A DNA stretch of 14,679 bases from the NCBI GenBank assembly GCA_005882715.1, contig VBEI01000132.1, positions 1 through 14,679 of the forward strand, given 5' to 3'. Numbering within the stretch: the stretch's first letter is position 1; each line of letters begins with the position of its first letter. Positions 1 through 6,378 of the stretch are shown here, one piece after another. Source of the stretch: Chloroflexota bacterium. GTDB lineage: Bacteria > Chloroflexota > Dehalococcoidia > SM23-28-2 > RBG-16-64-32. Both the position numbers and the translations under genes were made by a program. Below the pieces are notes generated by a model. It ran no database searches. It was not told the DNA's origin and was given only the letters and a program-made list of their open reading frames with translations.

Positions 1-159
1 CTCTCGAAATGCGGAAACGTCATCGTCGCTGAGCGCCGTCTCGCGATAGTTGTACTCGAACTTTTGACGATTGCGCTGGATGCGGCCAAGGTACTCGTCG
101 TAGGTCAGGCCGGAATCGAACCGGTCTTGGGTGACAACGCTCTCCTTTTGCTGAGTCAT
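1..159 (-). CDS. Probable thioredoxin-family protein, N-terminal part only (cut by window edge)
   Basis: An open frame of 53 codons runs from an ATG at 159 off the left edge, so the C-terminal part lies outside the window. A GGAGG Shine-Dalgarno (complement of 164-168) sits just upstream of the ATG, and a promoter-like TTGTCA-N17-TATTCT lies between it and mazG. The visible residues include a TYDEYLGRIQRNRQKFEYNY stretch. From memory this resembles the helical N-terminus of small thioredoxin-like proteins common in Chloroflexota and Bacillota, in which a WCxD/WCxxC active site follows about 20-30 residues later. That active site is not in the window, so the family call is an inference. The gene follows mazG in the same direction with a 63-bp gap and may be partly co-transcribed with it. 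Confidence 0.5.
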   Translation of the reverse strand, partial: MTQQKESVVTQDRFDSGLTYDEYLGRIQRNRQKFEYNYRETALSDDDVSAFRE

Positions 160-190
160 CGGGCCTCCAATCTCTGTCCGCGGCGGGCTG

Positions 191-219
191 AGAATATCAC
201 AGGTAGGGAAGGGTGACAA
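191..219 (-). promoter_or_regulatory. Putative sigma-70-type promoter for the thioredoxin-like gene
   Basis: On the minus strand TTGTCA (complement of 214-219) is followed after exactly 17 bp by TATTCT (complement of 191-196). This matches 5/6 and 4/6 of the TTGACA/TATAAT consensus. It lies just past the mazG stop and upstream of the SD and ATG at 159, giving a leader of roughly 25 nt. Seen by eye; transcription is inferred. Confidence 0.4.
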
Positions 220-222
220 ACG

Positions 223-1011
223 TCACGCGCGACGGGCTTTCGCTTCTTCCCACAGCGCCAGCTTCTGGTCCGCAGGGACCTGCCGTAAATCTAGATGCCT
301 CTCCTCTACAATCTCCTCCATGCTTCTGAACAGGCTCGTGAAATTCCGCGATGCGTATCGCAGCGCTTCCTCAGCATCCAGATCCAGCTCGCGCGCCAGA
401 TTCACCAGCGCGAATATCGCATCGCCCAATTCTTGCTGCTTCTGCTGTGGCGTCTGGGCTTCTCTCAATTCTTCGAGCTCCTCTCCAAGCGCTTGCCACA
501 CTTCGTCCAGAGACTCGAACGCAAACCCGGCGCGGACAGCGCGTCTCTGAATCGCCTGAGCCTGAACCAACGCGGGAAGTGACAGAGGAATTCCCGTCAG
601 GGCTGACTCACCGGCGCGTTCCCGCGCTTTGAGATCGTCCCATTGCTCGATCACTGCGTCAGGTGTATCGGCAACAGCGTCCCCGAAGACGTGCGGATGG
701 CGGCGGATCAATTTGTCGCTTATGCCATCGATGACATCTCGCATCGTGAACTCACCCGCTTCCTCAGCGAGTTGCGCCTGGATGAGCACCTCGAAAAGCA
801 GGTCTCCCAGTTCCTCGCAAAGCTTCTCCGGGTCTGCGGACTCGAGAGCCTCGAGCGTCTCGTGTGTCTCTTCCAGGAGATAAGGAGCCAGCGATTGGTG
901 AGTCTGGACCTTATCCCAAGGGCAGCCGTCGGGTCCTCGAAGCGTCGCGATGATGCGCCTCAACCCAGCGAAGGTGGCCGGACGGCGCCTGTCCCGCGTC
1001 ATACCGAGCAT
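223..1011 (-). CDS. mazG: MazG nucleoside triphosphate pyrophosphohydrolase
   Basis: MazG hydrolyses NTPs and dNTPs to the monophosphate and pyrophosphate; it is a cytosolic enzyme linked to pool cleaning and stress control. From the ATG at 1011 the protein has 262 residues, the usual size of two-domain MazG. The first domain shows the family's GPDGCPWDKVQTHQS block (about 27-41), then the magnesium-binding EExxE (47-51) and ExxD (67-70) motifs and RRHPHVFGD (about 103-111). A second MazG-like domain follows, with EELEEL (177-182) and ELGDAIF (194-200). A TTG at 1029 in the same frame would add six residues, but a TTGTCA-N17-TATCAT promoter puts the transcription start at about 1028. The ATG at 1011, or the next at 1002, therefore fits better, although no clear SD precedes either. 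The gene is divergent from the Lit-like gene and lies upstream of the thioredoxin-like gene. Confidence 0.95.
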   Translation of the reverse strand: MLGMTRDRRRPATFAGLRRIIATLRGPDGCPWDKVQTHQSLAPYLLEETHETLEALESADPEKLCEELGDLLFEVLIQAQLAEEAGEFTMRDVIDGISDKLIRRHPHVFGDAVADTPDAVIEQWDDLKARERAGESALTGIPLSLPALVQAQAIQRRAVRAGFAFESLDEVWQALGEELEELREAQTPQQKQQELGDAIFALVNLARELDLDAEEALRYASRNFTSLFRSMEEIVEERHLDLRQVPADQKLALWEEAKARRA

Positions 1012-1034
1012 GTCTTCGACATTGGTCAAGGGCC

Positions 1035-1063
1035 ATGATAACGGTCATGCGAATCGTTGACAA
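1035..1063 (-). promoter_or_regulatory. mazG promoter (TTGTCA-N17-TATCAT)
   Basis: The minus-strand hexamers are TTGTCA (complement of 1058-1063) and TATCAT (complement of 1035-1040), each 5/6 to consensus, with an ideal 17-bp spacer. The predicted transcription start is near 1028, which leaves a leader of about 17 nt to the mazG ATG at 1011. The -35 box overlaps the -35 box of the opposite promoter almost completely. Confidence 0.6.
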
Positions 1064-1086
1064 AGGAATCGCTCCGTACCTACGAT
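1057..1086 (+). promoter_or_regulatory. Promoter of the Lit-like gene (TTGACA-N18-TACGAT)
   Basis: A perfect TTGACA at 1057-1062 is followed after 18 bp by TACGAT at 1081-1086 (4/6). The predicted start near 1093 lies downstream of the ATG at 1085, so that ATG would not be transcribed and the TTG at 1130 is the better start. Five bases of the -35 box (1058-1062) are shared with the mazG -35 box on the other strand. Confidence 0.55.
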
Positions 1087-1116
1087 GAGAATCCAACACG
1101 TGCCTCGGCCGTGCCG

Positions 1117-1125
1117 AAAGGGAGG
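1117..1125 (+). promoter_or_regulatory. Ribosome binding site that decides the start of the Lit-like gene
   Basis: AAAGGGAGG at 1117-1125 lies 4 nt before the TTG at 1130. No SD precedes the in-frame ATG at 1085. Together with the promoter position this argues for initiation at the TTG. Confidence 0.6.
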
Positions 1126-1129
1126 CAAC

Positions 1130-1912
1130 TTGGCGGTACTTCGCGCCGTAATAACGGGGCTTTTCATCCTGGCGATCCCTGTTTCGCTCATTGCCACAAA
1201 CATTCGCGTAGCCGTCTCGGAACAGCGTGTCTATGACTACTCCGTGAAGACGTACGATGCCGCCTCCCGCTCCGGCATACCTGAGTCAGAGCTAATTCAG
1301 GCCAATGGAGAGATCCATCACTACCTAACAGCCGAGGACCCGCCGCCATTGGCGATCAATGTGACCAACAGCCGGGGCGTCAGCGGATCTCTGTTTACAG
1401 CCAAAGAGACCGCTCACATGGCCGATGTTCGGGACCTGGTGCAGATGGCCTTCACAGTGCAAGTAATCAGCGCAGCCGTTGTGCTGACGCTCGCGACTCT
1501 ACTGCTTGTTCTCGGGCCGCCACGTCTTCTGGCGATCGCCGGCCTCGGTGGAGCACTGCTGACCGGTGGGGTTCTGGCGCTCGCGGGTATCGCAATCGCT
1601 TCGGGGTTTGACTCCTTATGGACGGAGTTCCATGTGCTGGCCTTCAGCAACGATTTCTGGGCGCTCGACCCAAGCAGGGACCATCTAATTCAGATGTATC
1701 CGGAGGCGTTTTGGCAGGAGATTACAGCGCTCATCGTAGTCGCTACGCTGTTGGAAGCCTCGCTCATGGTTGGAGCCGCCTCGGCATATCTGATCTTAGG
1801 AGGCCGTCAACGCCGAATGCCGGTCCTGTGGCCCGGCCTTGCGCTTGCCGGTCGTGCCCGGCATTCACGCCCTAAACTCCCCTCTCCGACCCCGAAGCAC
1901 TACTTTCGCTGA
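1130..1912 (+). CDS. DUF1461/TIGR01906 integral membrane protein, Lit-like (lipoprotein intramolecular transacylase family)
   Basis: This is an integral membrane protein of 260 residues from the TTG start. I see four hydrophobic segments, at about 2-22, 109-129, 135-157 and 197-222, and a soluble loop of about 85 residues after the first. Two blocks are typical of the DUF1461/TIGR01906 family: FTAKETAHMADVRDLV, with His96, and FHVLAFSNDFWALDP, with His168. In the Firmicutes enzyme Lit of this family, two conserved histidines are catalytic; Lit moves an acyl chain from the diacylglyceryl group to the lipoprotein N-terminal amine, giving lyso-form lipoproteins. The position of the two histidines here matches that pattern, but the same activity in this organism is an inference. 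The C-terminal 35 residues are basic, proline-rich and poorly conserved-looking. The gene is monocistronic, with its own promoter, and convergent with the FmdB-type gene. Confidence 0.8.
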   Translation: MAVLRAVITGLFILAIPVSLIATNIRVAVSEQRVYDYSVKTYDAASRSGIPESELIQANGEIHHYLTAEDPPPLAINVTNSRGVSGSLFTAKETAHMADVRDLVQMAFTVQVISAAVVLTLATLLLVLGPPRLLAIAGLGGALLTGGVLALAGIAIASGFDSLWTEFHVLAFSNDFWALDPSRDHLIQMYPEAFWQEITALIVVATLLEASLMVGAASAYLILGGRQRRMPVLWPGLALAGRARHSRPKLPSPTPKHYFR

Positions 1913-1935
1913 GGCCGCCGGCTCAGGAGCGGAAG

Positions 1936-2160
1936 CTAGTTCAGGCTACAGGCGCAGTTAGTACAGCCTCCGCCGCAGCCGTCGCCAATTAGATTCGGCT
2001 CGCCGGCTGAGTCTTTGCTGACGGCGGAGAAAATCGAGATCAGTCGCAGCCCCGCTGCGTGGCCCTGCGGACAGCTGGTGGGGTCATCTATCGCGGTTAG
2101 CGGAAGCAATCGCTCGAAGCGCGCCCCGCATTCCTCGCATAAGTATTCGTAGAGAGGCAT
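1936..2160 (-). CDS. FmdB-type zinc-ribbon protein
   Basis: This small protein of 74 residues begins MPLYEYLCEECGARFE, the hallmark of the FmdB / CxxC_CxxC_SSSS putative regulatory zinc-ribbon family. The first zinc knuckle is C8-x2-C11. The second has Cys30 followed by His34 in CPQGH, where a second cysteine is common. The C-terminal tail is unusually rich in cysteine and glycine (GCGGGCTNCACSLN), with Cys62, Cys66, Cys69 and Cys71, which could bind a second metal. The molecular role of the family is not settled; a regulatory or metal-handling role is usually proposed. A GGAAG SD (complement of 2167-2171) precedes the ATG, and a TTGACG-N17-TAGCAT promoter lies upstream. Confidence 0.85.
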   Translation of the reverse strand: MPLYEYLCEECGARFERLLPLTAIDDPTSCPQGHAAGLRLISIFSAVSKDSAGEPNLIGDGCGGGCTNCACSLN

Positions 2161-2178
2161 CGGCTTCTTCCATCAACG

Positions 2179-2207
2179 ATGCTAGGTGGCTACGCGGCCG
2201 CCGTCAA
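2179..2207 (-). promoter_or_regulatory. Promoter of the FmdB-type gene (TTGACG-N17-TAGCAT)
   Basis: The minus-strand hexamers are TTGACG (complement of 2202-2207, 5/6) and TAGCAT (complement of 2179-2184, 4/6), with a 17-bp spacer. The predicted start near 2172 gives a very short leader of about 12 nt carrying the SD. Confidence 0.5.
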
Positions 2208-2213
2208 TTGCCG

Positions 2214-2219
2214 TACAAT
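2214..2219 (+). promoter_or_regulatory. Possible -10 box for the GNAT gene, leaderless arrangement
   Basis: TACAAT (5/6 to TATAAT) ends 8 nt before the ATG at 2228, so transcription would begin at or next to the start codon. No convincing -35 hexamer lies 15-19 bp upstream, and no SD precedes the ATG. Confidence 0.3.
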
Positions 2220-2227
2220 TCCAAGCC

Positions 2228-2653
2228 ATGCAGTTCCAGATTCGCGAGGCGCGGGCGGACGAAGCCGAGGCTCTCCTCGAGTTGTGGAAGCTTACCGGCT
2301 CGGGCCCGTCCATCACCGACACGCCGGAGCACCTGCGAATGCTAACGGAGCAGGCGCCGGATCTCTTTCTCGTTGCCGAGAGCGAAGCGCGATTAATCGG
2401 GTCCATCCTGGGTGGGTGGGACAACTGGCGAGGGCATATCTACAGGCTGGCCGTGCACCCTGATTTCCGCCGTCGCGGCCTGGCCCGCGCGCTGACCGAT
2501 GAGATCGAAAAACGCCTGCGGGCCCGCGGCGCTCGGCGGATCTACGCCCTCGCGTCGACCAAGCAGGAGATGGGCGTCAGGTTCTGGGAGGCGTTGCCCT
2601 ATGAGAAGTCCAAGGACGTGCCGTACGTGCGGACGTTCGCCGACCCTCTCTAA
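2228..2653 (+). CDS. GNAT-family N-acetyltransferase, YpeA-like
   Basis: This is a single GNAT domain of 141 residues from the ATG at 2228, the same length as E. coli YpeA. It shares with YpeA, as I remember that sequence, the order LFLVAE (47-52), a GG-W/Y-D turn (62-65), a VHPDFRRRGLA motif (76-86) and a C-terminal FWEALPYE (119-126). R82-x-G84-L-A is the acetyl-CoA pyrophosphate-binding R/QxxGxG/A signature. The acceptor substrate cannot be told from sequence. A GTG at 2186 in frame would add 14 residues, but it lies upstream of the only -10-like box. The gene is divergent from the FmdB-type gene, and its stop is only 12 bp from the convergent rpoD stop with no terminator visible between them. 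Confidence 0.85.
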   Translation: MQFQIREARADEAEALLELWKLTGSGPSITDTPEHLRMLTEQAPDLFLVAESEARLIGSILGGWDNWRGHIYRLAVHPDFRRRGLARALTDEIEKRLRARGARRIYALASTKQEMGVRFWEALPYEKSKDVPYVRTFADPL

Positions 2654-2665
2654 GGCCGAGCGAAC

Positions 2666-4261
2666 CTACTCCAAGTAGTCCTTCAGCTTCTTCGAACGCG
2701 ATGGGTGCCGTAGCTTACGCAGCGCCTTGGCTTCGATCTGGCGGATACGCTCGCGCGTTACATCGAACTCGCGGCCGACCTCCTCCAGCGTGCGGCTACG
2801 GCCATCTTCCAGACCGAAACGCAGGATCAGCACCTTCTGCTCGCGAGGTGTCAGCGACGCGACGACTTCCTGCACCTGTTCCTTCAAAAGCTGGTGCGAT
2901 GCCGCCTCCGCGGGCGCCATCGTGCCCTGGTCCTCGATGAAGTCGCCGAGATGCGAGTCCTCTTCTTCGCCGATCGGCGTCTCGAGCGAGACGGGCTCCT
3001 GCGACACCTTAATGATCTCCCGTACCTTGTCCGGCTGAATCTCCATGCCCCGGCCGATCTCGTCGCTCGAGGGCTCCCGGCCGTACTCTTGCACGAGCCG
3101 CCGGCTTATGCGAACGAGCTTGTTGATCGTCTCGACCATATGCACCGGTATCCGGATCGTACGAGCCTGGTCGGCAATTGCACGCGTAATCGCTTGGCGA
3201 ATCCACCACGTTGCGTACGTGCTGAACTTGAAGCCCTTGCGGTAATCGAACTTTTCGACGGCGCGAATAAGGCCGATGTTTCCCTCCTGGATCAGGTCCA
3301 GGAGCGACATCCCGCGCCCGATGTATTTCTTGGCAACGCTGACGACGAGCCGCAGGTTGGCTTCGGTGAGACGCTTCTCCGCGCGAAAGCCCTCGTCCTT
3401 CAGGCGCTGGAAGTGTGCCCGCGCTTTCTCCTCGTACGGAAGCAACTTGTCCGCCAACCCTTCGGGCGGCGCGGGCAAGCGCCCGTCTCCGCCCATCGTC
3501 TGCGTGGCCCACGAGACCATTTCCGGCGTGAGAATGTGTGTCACTATGGAGATCCGCACCTGCAGGCGTTCCGCTTCCGGCTCCTCAATCTTGAGGGTGG
3601 CCGCCAGCTTCTCCGCCATCTCGACGTTCACTTCGCCGTCTACCGTCTTGCGGAACTCCTCATTGGCGATTAGCTCGGCCGGCTTGAGCTTGCCCACGCC
3701 GAGCTCCTTCGTTACGGTGGTGATCGCCCTCTGTAGCTCGTGCAGCTCCTGCACCAAACCCACAAGAACGTCTACCGCGCGAGCATTCCGGCCGAACTGC
3801 TCGAAATGCGCCTGCTCAATGCGGTGGATGTAGTCGCTTTCCTCCATTGAGCGGGCGAGCTTCTTTTCGTCATCGGCGGTGAGCAGGCTAACCTTTCCGA
3901 TCTCGCGCAGATACATCCGGACCGGGTCATCGATGCCTTCTTCAAGCTCGATATCCCCGACCTCCGGCTCAACCTCGTCCAGTTTGTCTGGTGCCTCTCC
4001 CCACTCCTCCATCTCAATGGGCGAGCGGGTACTGACCCGCGTGACCGGGCTCGCATCTTCGTCCTCGGCGATTGCCGGCTGTCCTTCTAGTGAGGCCTCG
4101 CCGGGCTCGTCGGTCGTGTCTTCGATCTCGGAGTCATCGACGATGTCTTCCAGCAGATCGTCCGCGAGTTGACTCCGCCGCTGCCTGCGCTCTAGAAGGC
4201 TCGGATCTTCGCCGTAGTGATTAACCATGGTTTTCCGTTTGAACGGCCTCAGAGCCGTCAT
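2666..4261 (-). CDS. rpoD: RNA polymerase primary sigma factor RpoD (SigA)
   Basis: This is the housekeeping sigma-70 factor, which directs RNA polymerase to -10/-35 promoters. The 531 residues show in order: an acidic, low-complexity N-terminus (about 35-110) with no clear canonical region 1.1; region 1.2 from DDPVRMYLREIG (111-122); a non-conserved stretch to about 295; region 2 (about 300-370), with SLLDLIQEGNIGL (319-331) and the -10-reading FKFSTYATWWIRQAI (344-358); region 3 (about 371-455); and region 4 (about 468-531), with TPREQKVLILRFGL and the helix-turn-helix TLEEVGREFDVTRERIRQIE (491-510), which reads the -35 box. The ATG at 4261 has an AGGAG SD (4270-4274, 8-nt spacer). A second in-frame ATG at 4228 has only a weak SD. 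The first start lies 41 bp inside dnaG, suggesting translational coupling. Confidence 0.97.
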   Translation of the reverse strand: MTALRPFKRKTMVNHYGEDPSLLERRQRRSQLADDLLEDIVDDSEIEDTTDEPGEASLEGQPAIAEDEDASPVTRVSTRSPIEMEEWGEAPDKLDEVEPEVGDIELEEGIDDPVRMYLREIGKVSLLTADDEKKLARSMEESDYIHRIEQAHFEQFGRNARAVDVLVGLVQELHELQRAITTVTKELGVGKLKPAELIANEEFRKTVDGEVNVEMAEKLAATLKIEEPEAERLQVRISIVTHILTPEMVSWATQTMGGDGRLPAPPEGLADKLLPYEEKARAHFQRLKDEGFRAEKRLTEANLRLVVSVAKKYIGRGMSLLDLIQEGNIGLIRAVEKFDYRKGFKFSTYATWWIRQAITRAIADQARTIRIPVHMVETINKLVRISRRLVQEYGREPSSDEIGRGMEIQPDKVREIIKVSQEPVSLETPIGEEEDSHLGDFIEDQGTMAPAEAASHQLLKEQVQEVVASLTPREQKVLILRFGLEDGRSRTLEEVGREFDVTRERIRQIEAKALRKLRHPSRSKKLKDYLE

Positions 4262-6149
4262 GTACTTCTCTCCTATGCAATTTCAATCCTGTTCTCATAT
4301 CTTGCGCCTGGAGGCTCAGGACCTCCCATAGCTCTTTGTCACCTTCTATTTCCTCGCCCGATGCCGCCTCAGCCAGCACCGAAGCGCCCACCTCCGCTTC
4401 GCGCTCCGCCAAAAGAGCACCGGTAGCCTCTTTCTCCGCTTCCAGTCCTCGCCGGACGAGACGCTGAACGCAGTCGGCAAACGCCTGGCGCGCTTGTTTG
4501 ATATCGAAGTCTGGCATCTTCCGCAAGGTTAGACGCTCAAGGTGTGGCCACAGTTCCACCGGAACAGCGTTCTTTACGCCTTCTATTTGCCACTCGCCGT
4601 CTGCCTCTGCGCCTATACCCTTCCAGGCCCCTAGTAGCGCCCGGTTCTCGCTGTTCCAGAGAAGTTCCTCGGGCGTCCCGAGTGCGTCCTCGCGGAGGGC
4701 AGGATACTGTAATAACAAGGCGAGCAGAAACTCTTCTCGGTTGTCGCCCTTCGCTGCCGCGGGTTCAGGTTGAGGCGCTGTTAGTTTCGAAGCGCCGGGC
4801 CGAGCCGTCGCGGTGGACAACATCGCACTGAGTTCACGCTCCCCCGTGGCTGTCAACCTGCCCAGCCGTTGGAGGTACTGTGCCCGAACAACAGGATCGG
4901 TAACCACAGCGAGTATCGGAAGGAACTCGTGTGCCAGCCGCGAACGTCCAGCAGGAGTGGACAGATCGTGCGCGGCCGCGAGCGCATCCAGCCGGAAATC
5001 GAGCACTGGCACCGCACCGTCGATCAGACTTCGCCAGTCCTCCGGCGCCGCTCGGATTACGTCGTCTGGGTCGCGTCCATCGGGCAGCACAGCCACCTTT
5101 AGCTCCACGTCCACGGTCTGCTGGTAGCCGGCCAGGCCACGCCAGGTGACCACCGGCGCTGTCAACCGACTGTCGATGAGCGCCCCCCGGACAACGTCGT
5201 GACCCCGGATGGCCGCGTCTCTCCCCGCTGCATCCGCGTCTAGCGCGAGCACGATCTCACTTGCTATCCGTCGGAGCAGTCTGACTTGCCGCTCGGTCAG
5301 CGCCGTTCCCATTGAGGCGACGACGTTGTCGAAAGCATGCTGGTGTGCTGCGATAACGTCCATGTAACCCTCAACGACTACGGCTCGTCCCTCTCGCCGG
5401 ATCCCGCCGGCCGCGCGGTGAAGGGCATACAGCAGGCCGCTCTTGTCAAACACTGGAGACTGCGCCGTGTTGATGTACTTAGCTCCTCCAGCGTCACGCT
5501 CGTCGAGTGTACGGGCGCCGAATCCAGCAGTACGTCCCTTATCATCGCGGATGGGAAACATAAGGCGTCCTCGGAACCGGTCGTGAAAGCCCGAGTCACT
5601 TTGCACCGCAAGGCCGGCGCGCAGCAGCTCCTGATCTTCAAACCCGATGCGACGAAGATGATTACGCAGAGCGTCCCACGCGCCCGGGCTGAATCCTAAG
5701 TCGAACTCGCGGGCGGTGGCGGTGTCAATGCCGCGCTGCTTCAGATATTCCCGAGCCGGTGCGGCCGCCTTGTCATCGACCAGAAGCTTGCCATACCAAT
5801 CGGCTGCCGCCTCATTCGCGGTGAACAGCCGCTCTCGTCGCCGTTGCTCCTGACTGGACTCCCGGCGTCCGTGCAACTTGATGCCGGCCCGCTCAGCCAG
5901 CATCCTCAACGCTTCCGAAAACTCTATTGCCTCCTTCTTCATGACGAATGTAATCAGGTCGCCGCCTGTCCCGCAGGCACCGAAGCAGTGCCAGCTCTGC
6001 CTTTCCGGCGTTACTATGAACGAGGGAGTCCGCTCGTTATGGAACGGACAAGGCGCCTTGAAGGAACGGCCGGACTTTTGCAACGCTACGTACTGGCCAA
6101 TGACATCAACAATGTCGAGCCGGGCCTTGACTTCCTCAACCTCGTTCAT
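4221..6149 (-). CDS. dnaG: DNA primase DnaG
   Basis: DnaG lays down RNA primers for lagging-strand synthesis and works with the replicative helicase. The 642-residue protein has the N-terminal zinc ribbon with C34-x2-H37 and C55-x3-C59 (CFGACGTGGD). The last pair has three residues between the cysteines, against the CxxC of E. coli (HCFGCG). The primase core follows, then a TOPRIM domain with the catalytic VVVEGYMDV (257-265, Glu260) and LALDADAAGRD (301-311, Asp304 and Asp306), and LPDGRDPDDVI (355-365). The C-terminal 150 or so residues form the helical helicase-binding region, poorly conserved as expected. The ATG at 6149 has only a distant GAGG. The 3' end carries the rpoD SD and start, a compact form of the dnaG-rpoD part of the macromolecular synthesis operon; rpsU is absent. 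Confidence 0.97.
   Translation of the reverse strand: MNEVEEVKARLDIVDVIGQYVALQKSGRSFKAPCPFHNERTPSFIVTPERQSWHCFGACGTGGDLITFVMKKEAIEFSEALRMLAERAGIKLHGRRESSQEQRRRERLFTANEAAADWYGKLLVDDKAAAPAREYLKQRGIDTATAREFDLGFSPGAWDALRNHLRRIGFEDQELLRAGLAVQSDSGFHDRFRGRLMFPIRDDKGRTAGFGARTLDERDAGGAKYINTAQSPVFDKSGLLYALHRAAGGIRREGRAVVVEGYMDVIAAHQHAFDNVVASMGTALTERQVRLLRRIASEIVLALDADAAGRDAAIRGHDVVRGALIDSRLTAPVVTWRGLAGYQQTVDVELKVAVLPDGRDPDDVIRAAPEDWRSLIDGAVPVLDFRLDALAAAHDLSTPAGRSRLAHEFLPILAVVTDPVVRAQYLQRLGRLTATGERELSAMLSTATARPGASKLTAPQPEPAAAKGDNREEFLLALLLQYPALREDALGTPEELLWNSENRALLGAWKGIGAEADGEWQIEGVKNAVPVELWPHLERLTLRKMPDFDIKQARQAFADCVQRLVRRGLEAEKEATGALLAEREAEVGASVLAEAASGEEIEGDKELWEVLSLQAQDMRTGLKLHRREVHDGSEAVQTENHG
4270..4274 (-). 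promoter_or_regulatory. rpoD Shine-Dalgarno inside dnaG
   Basis: AGGAG on the minus strand lies 8 nt before the rpoD ATG at 4261 and within the dnaG frame, where it encodes part of the dnaG C-terminal Leu-His-Arg-Arg-Glu. It decides for the longer RpoD over the start at 4228. Confidence 0.6.
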
Positions 6150-6262
6150 ATAGCTATAGCCCTCGGGCTGATACGAACACAGCCTCAGGGTGGTTTTTGG
6201 GCATGTGGACAGGTGTGGGACGGTCAGCAGAGGGGATGATGGACTCTCTCTGGTACACCCAC

Positions 6263-6268
6263 ATTATA
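6263..6268 (-). promoter_or_regulatory. Candidate -10 box for dnaG-rpoD transcription
   Basis: A perfect TATAAT on the minus strand lies in the 229-bp gap between dgt and dnaG, about 115 bp upstream of the dnaG ATG. The -35 region 16-18 bp upstream is poor (TTTCTT-like) and there is no TGn extension. If it is active, the dnaG mRNA would have a leader of roughly 105 nt. The rest of the gap holds no ORF, RNA gene or clear structure that I can see. Confidence 0.35.
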
Positions 6269-6293
6269 CAACACTGCGGCTCACAAGAAAGTT

Positions 6294-6307
6294 TCGGCTT
6301 TGGCCGA
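6294..6307 (-). terminator. Weak hairpin after dgt, possible terminator or attenuator
   Basis: TCGGC and GCCGA form a 5-bp stem with a 4-nt loop. On the minus strand it is followed by AACTTTCTTG, which is pyrimidine-rich but not a real U-tract. It lies 71 bp past the dgt stop and just upstream of the TATAAT at 6263-6268, a sensible place for a boundary between the two transcription units. The stem is short, so confidence is low. Confidence 0.2.
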
Positions 6308-6378
6308 GTGAATCTTAGAAAACGTTTGCTGCCCGGGGGGGTGCGGTCGGAGACATCCCGTCGGTGCAAGCGTCGCCA

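Noticed and set aside
643..1038. Plus-strand ORF of 131 codons
   Set aside because: It lies entirely opposite mazG, has no SD, and its composition is the complement of a high-GC coding frame.
1085..1129. ATG at 1085 as start of the Lit-like gene
   Set aside because: It lies inside the predicted -10 region and lacks an SD, while the TTG at 1130 has AAAGGGAGG at a workable distance.
2894..3833. Plus-strand ORFs of 259 and 185 codons opposite rpoD
   Set aside because: They are antisense to conserved sigma regions. Their Arg/Ser-rich content with no recognisable domain is typical of shadow frames.
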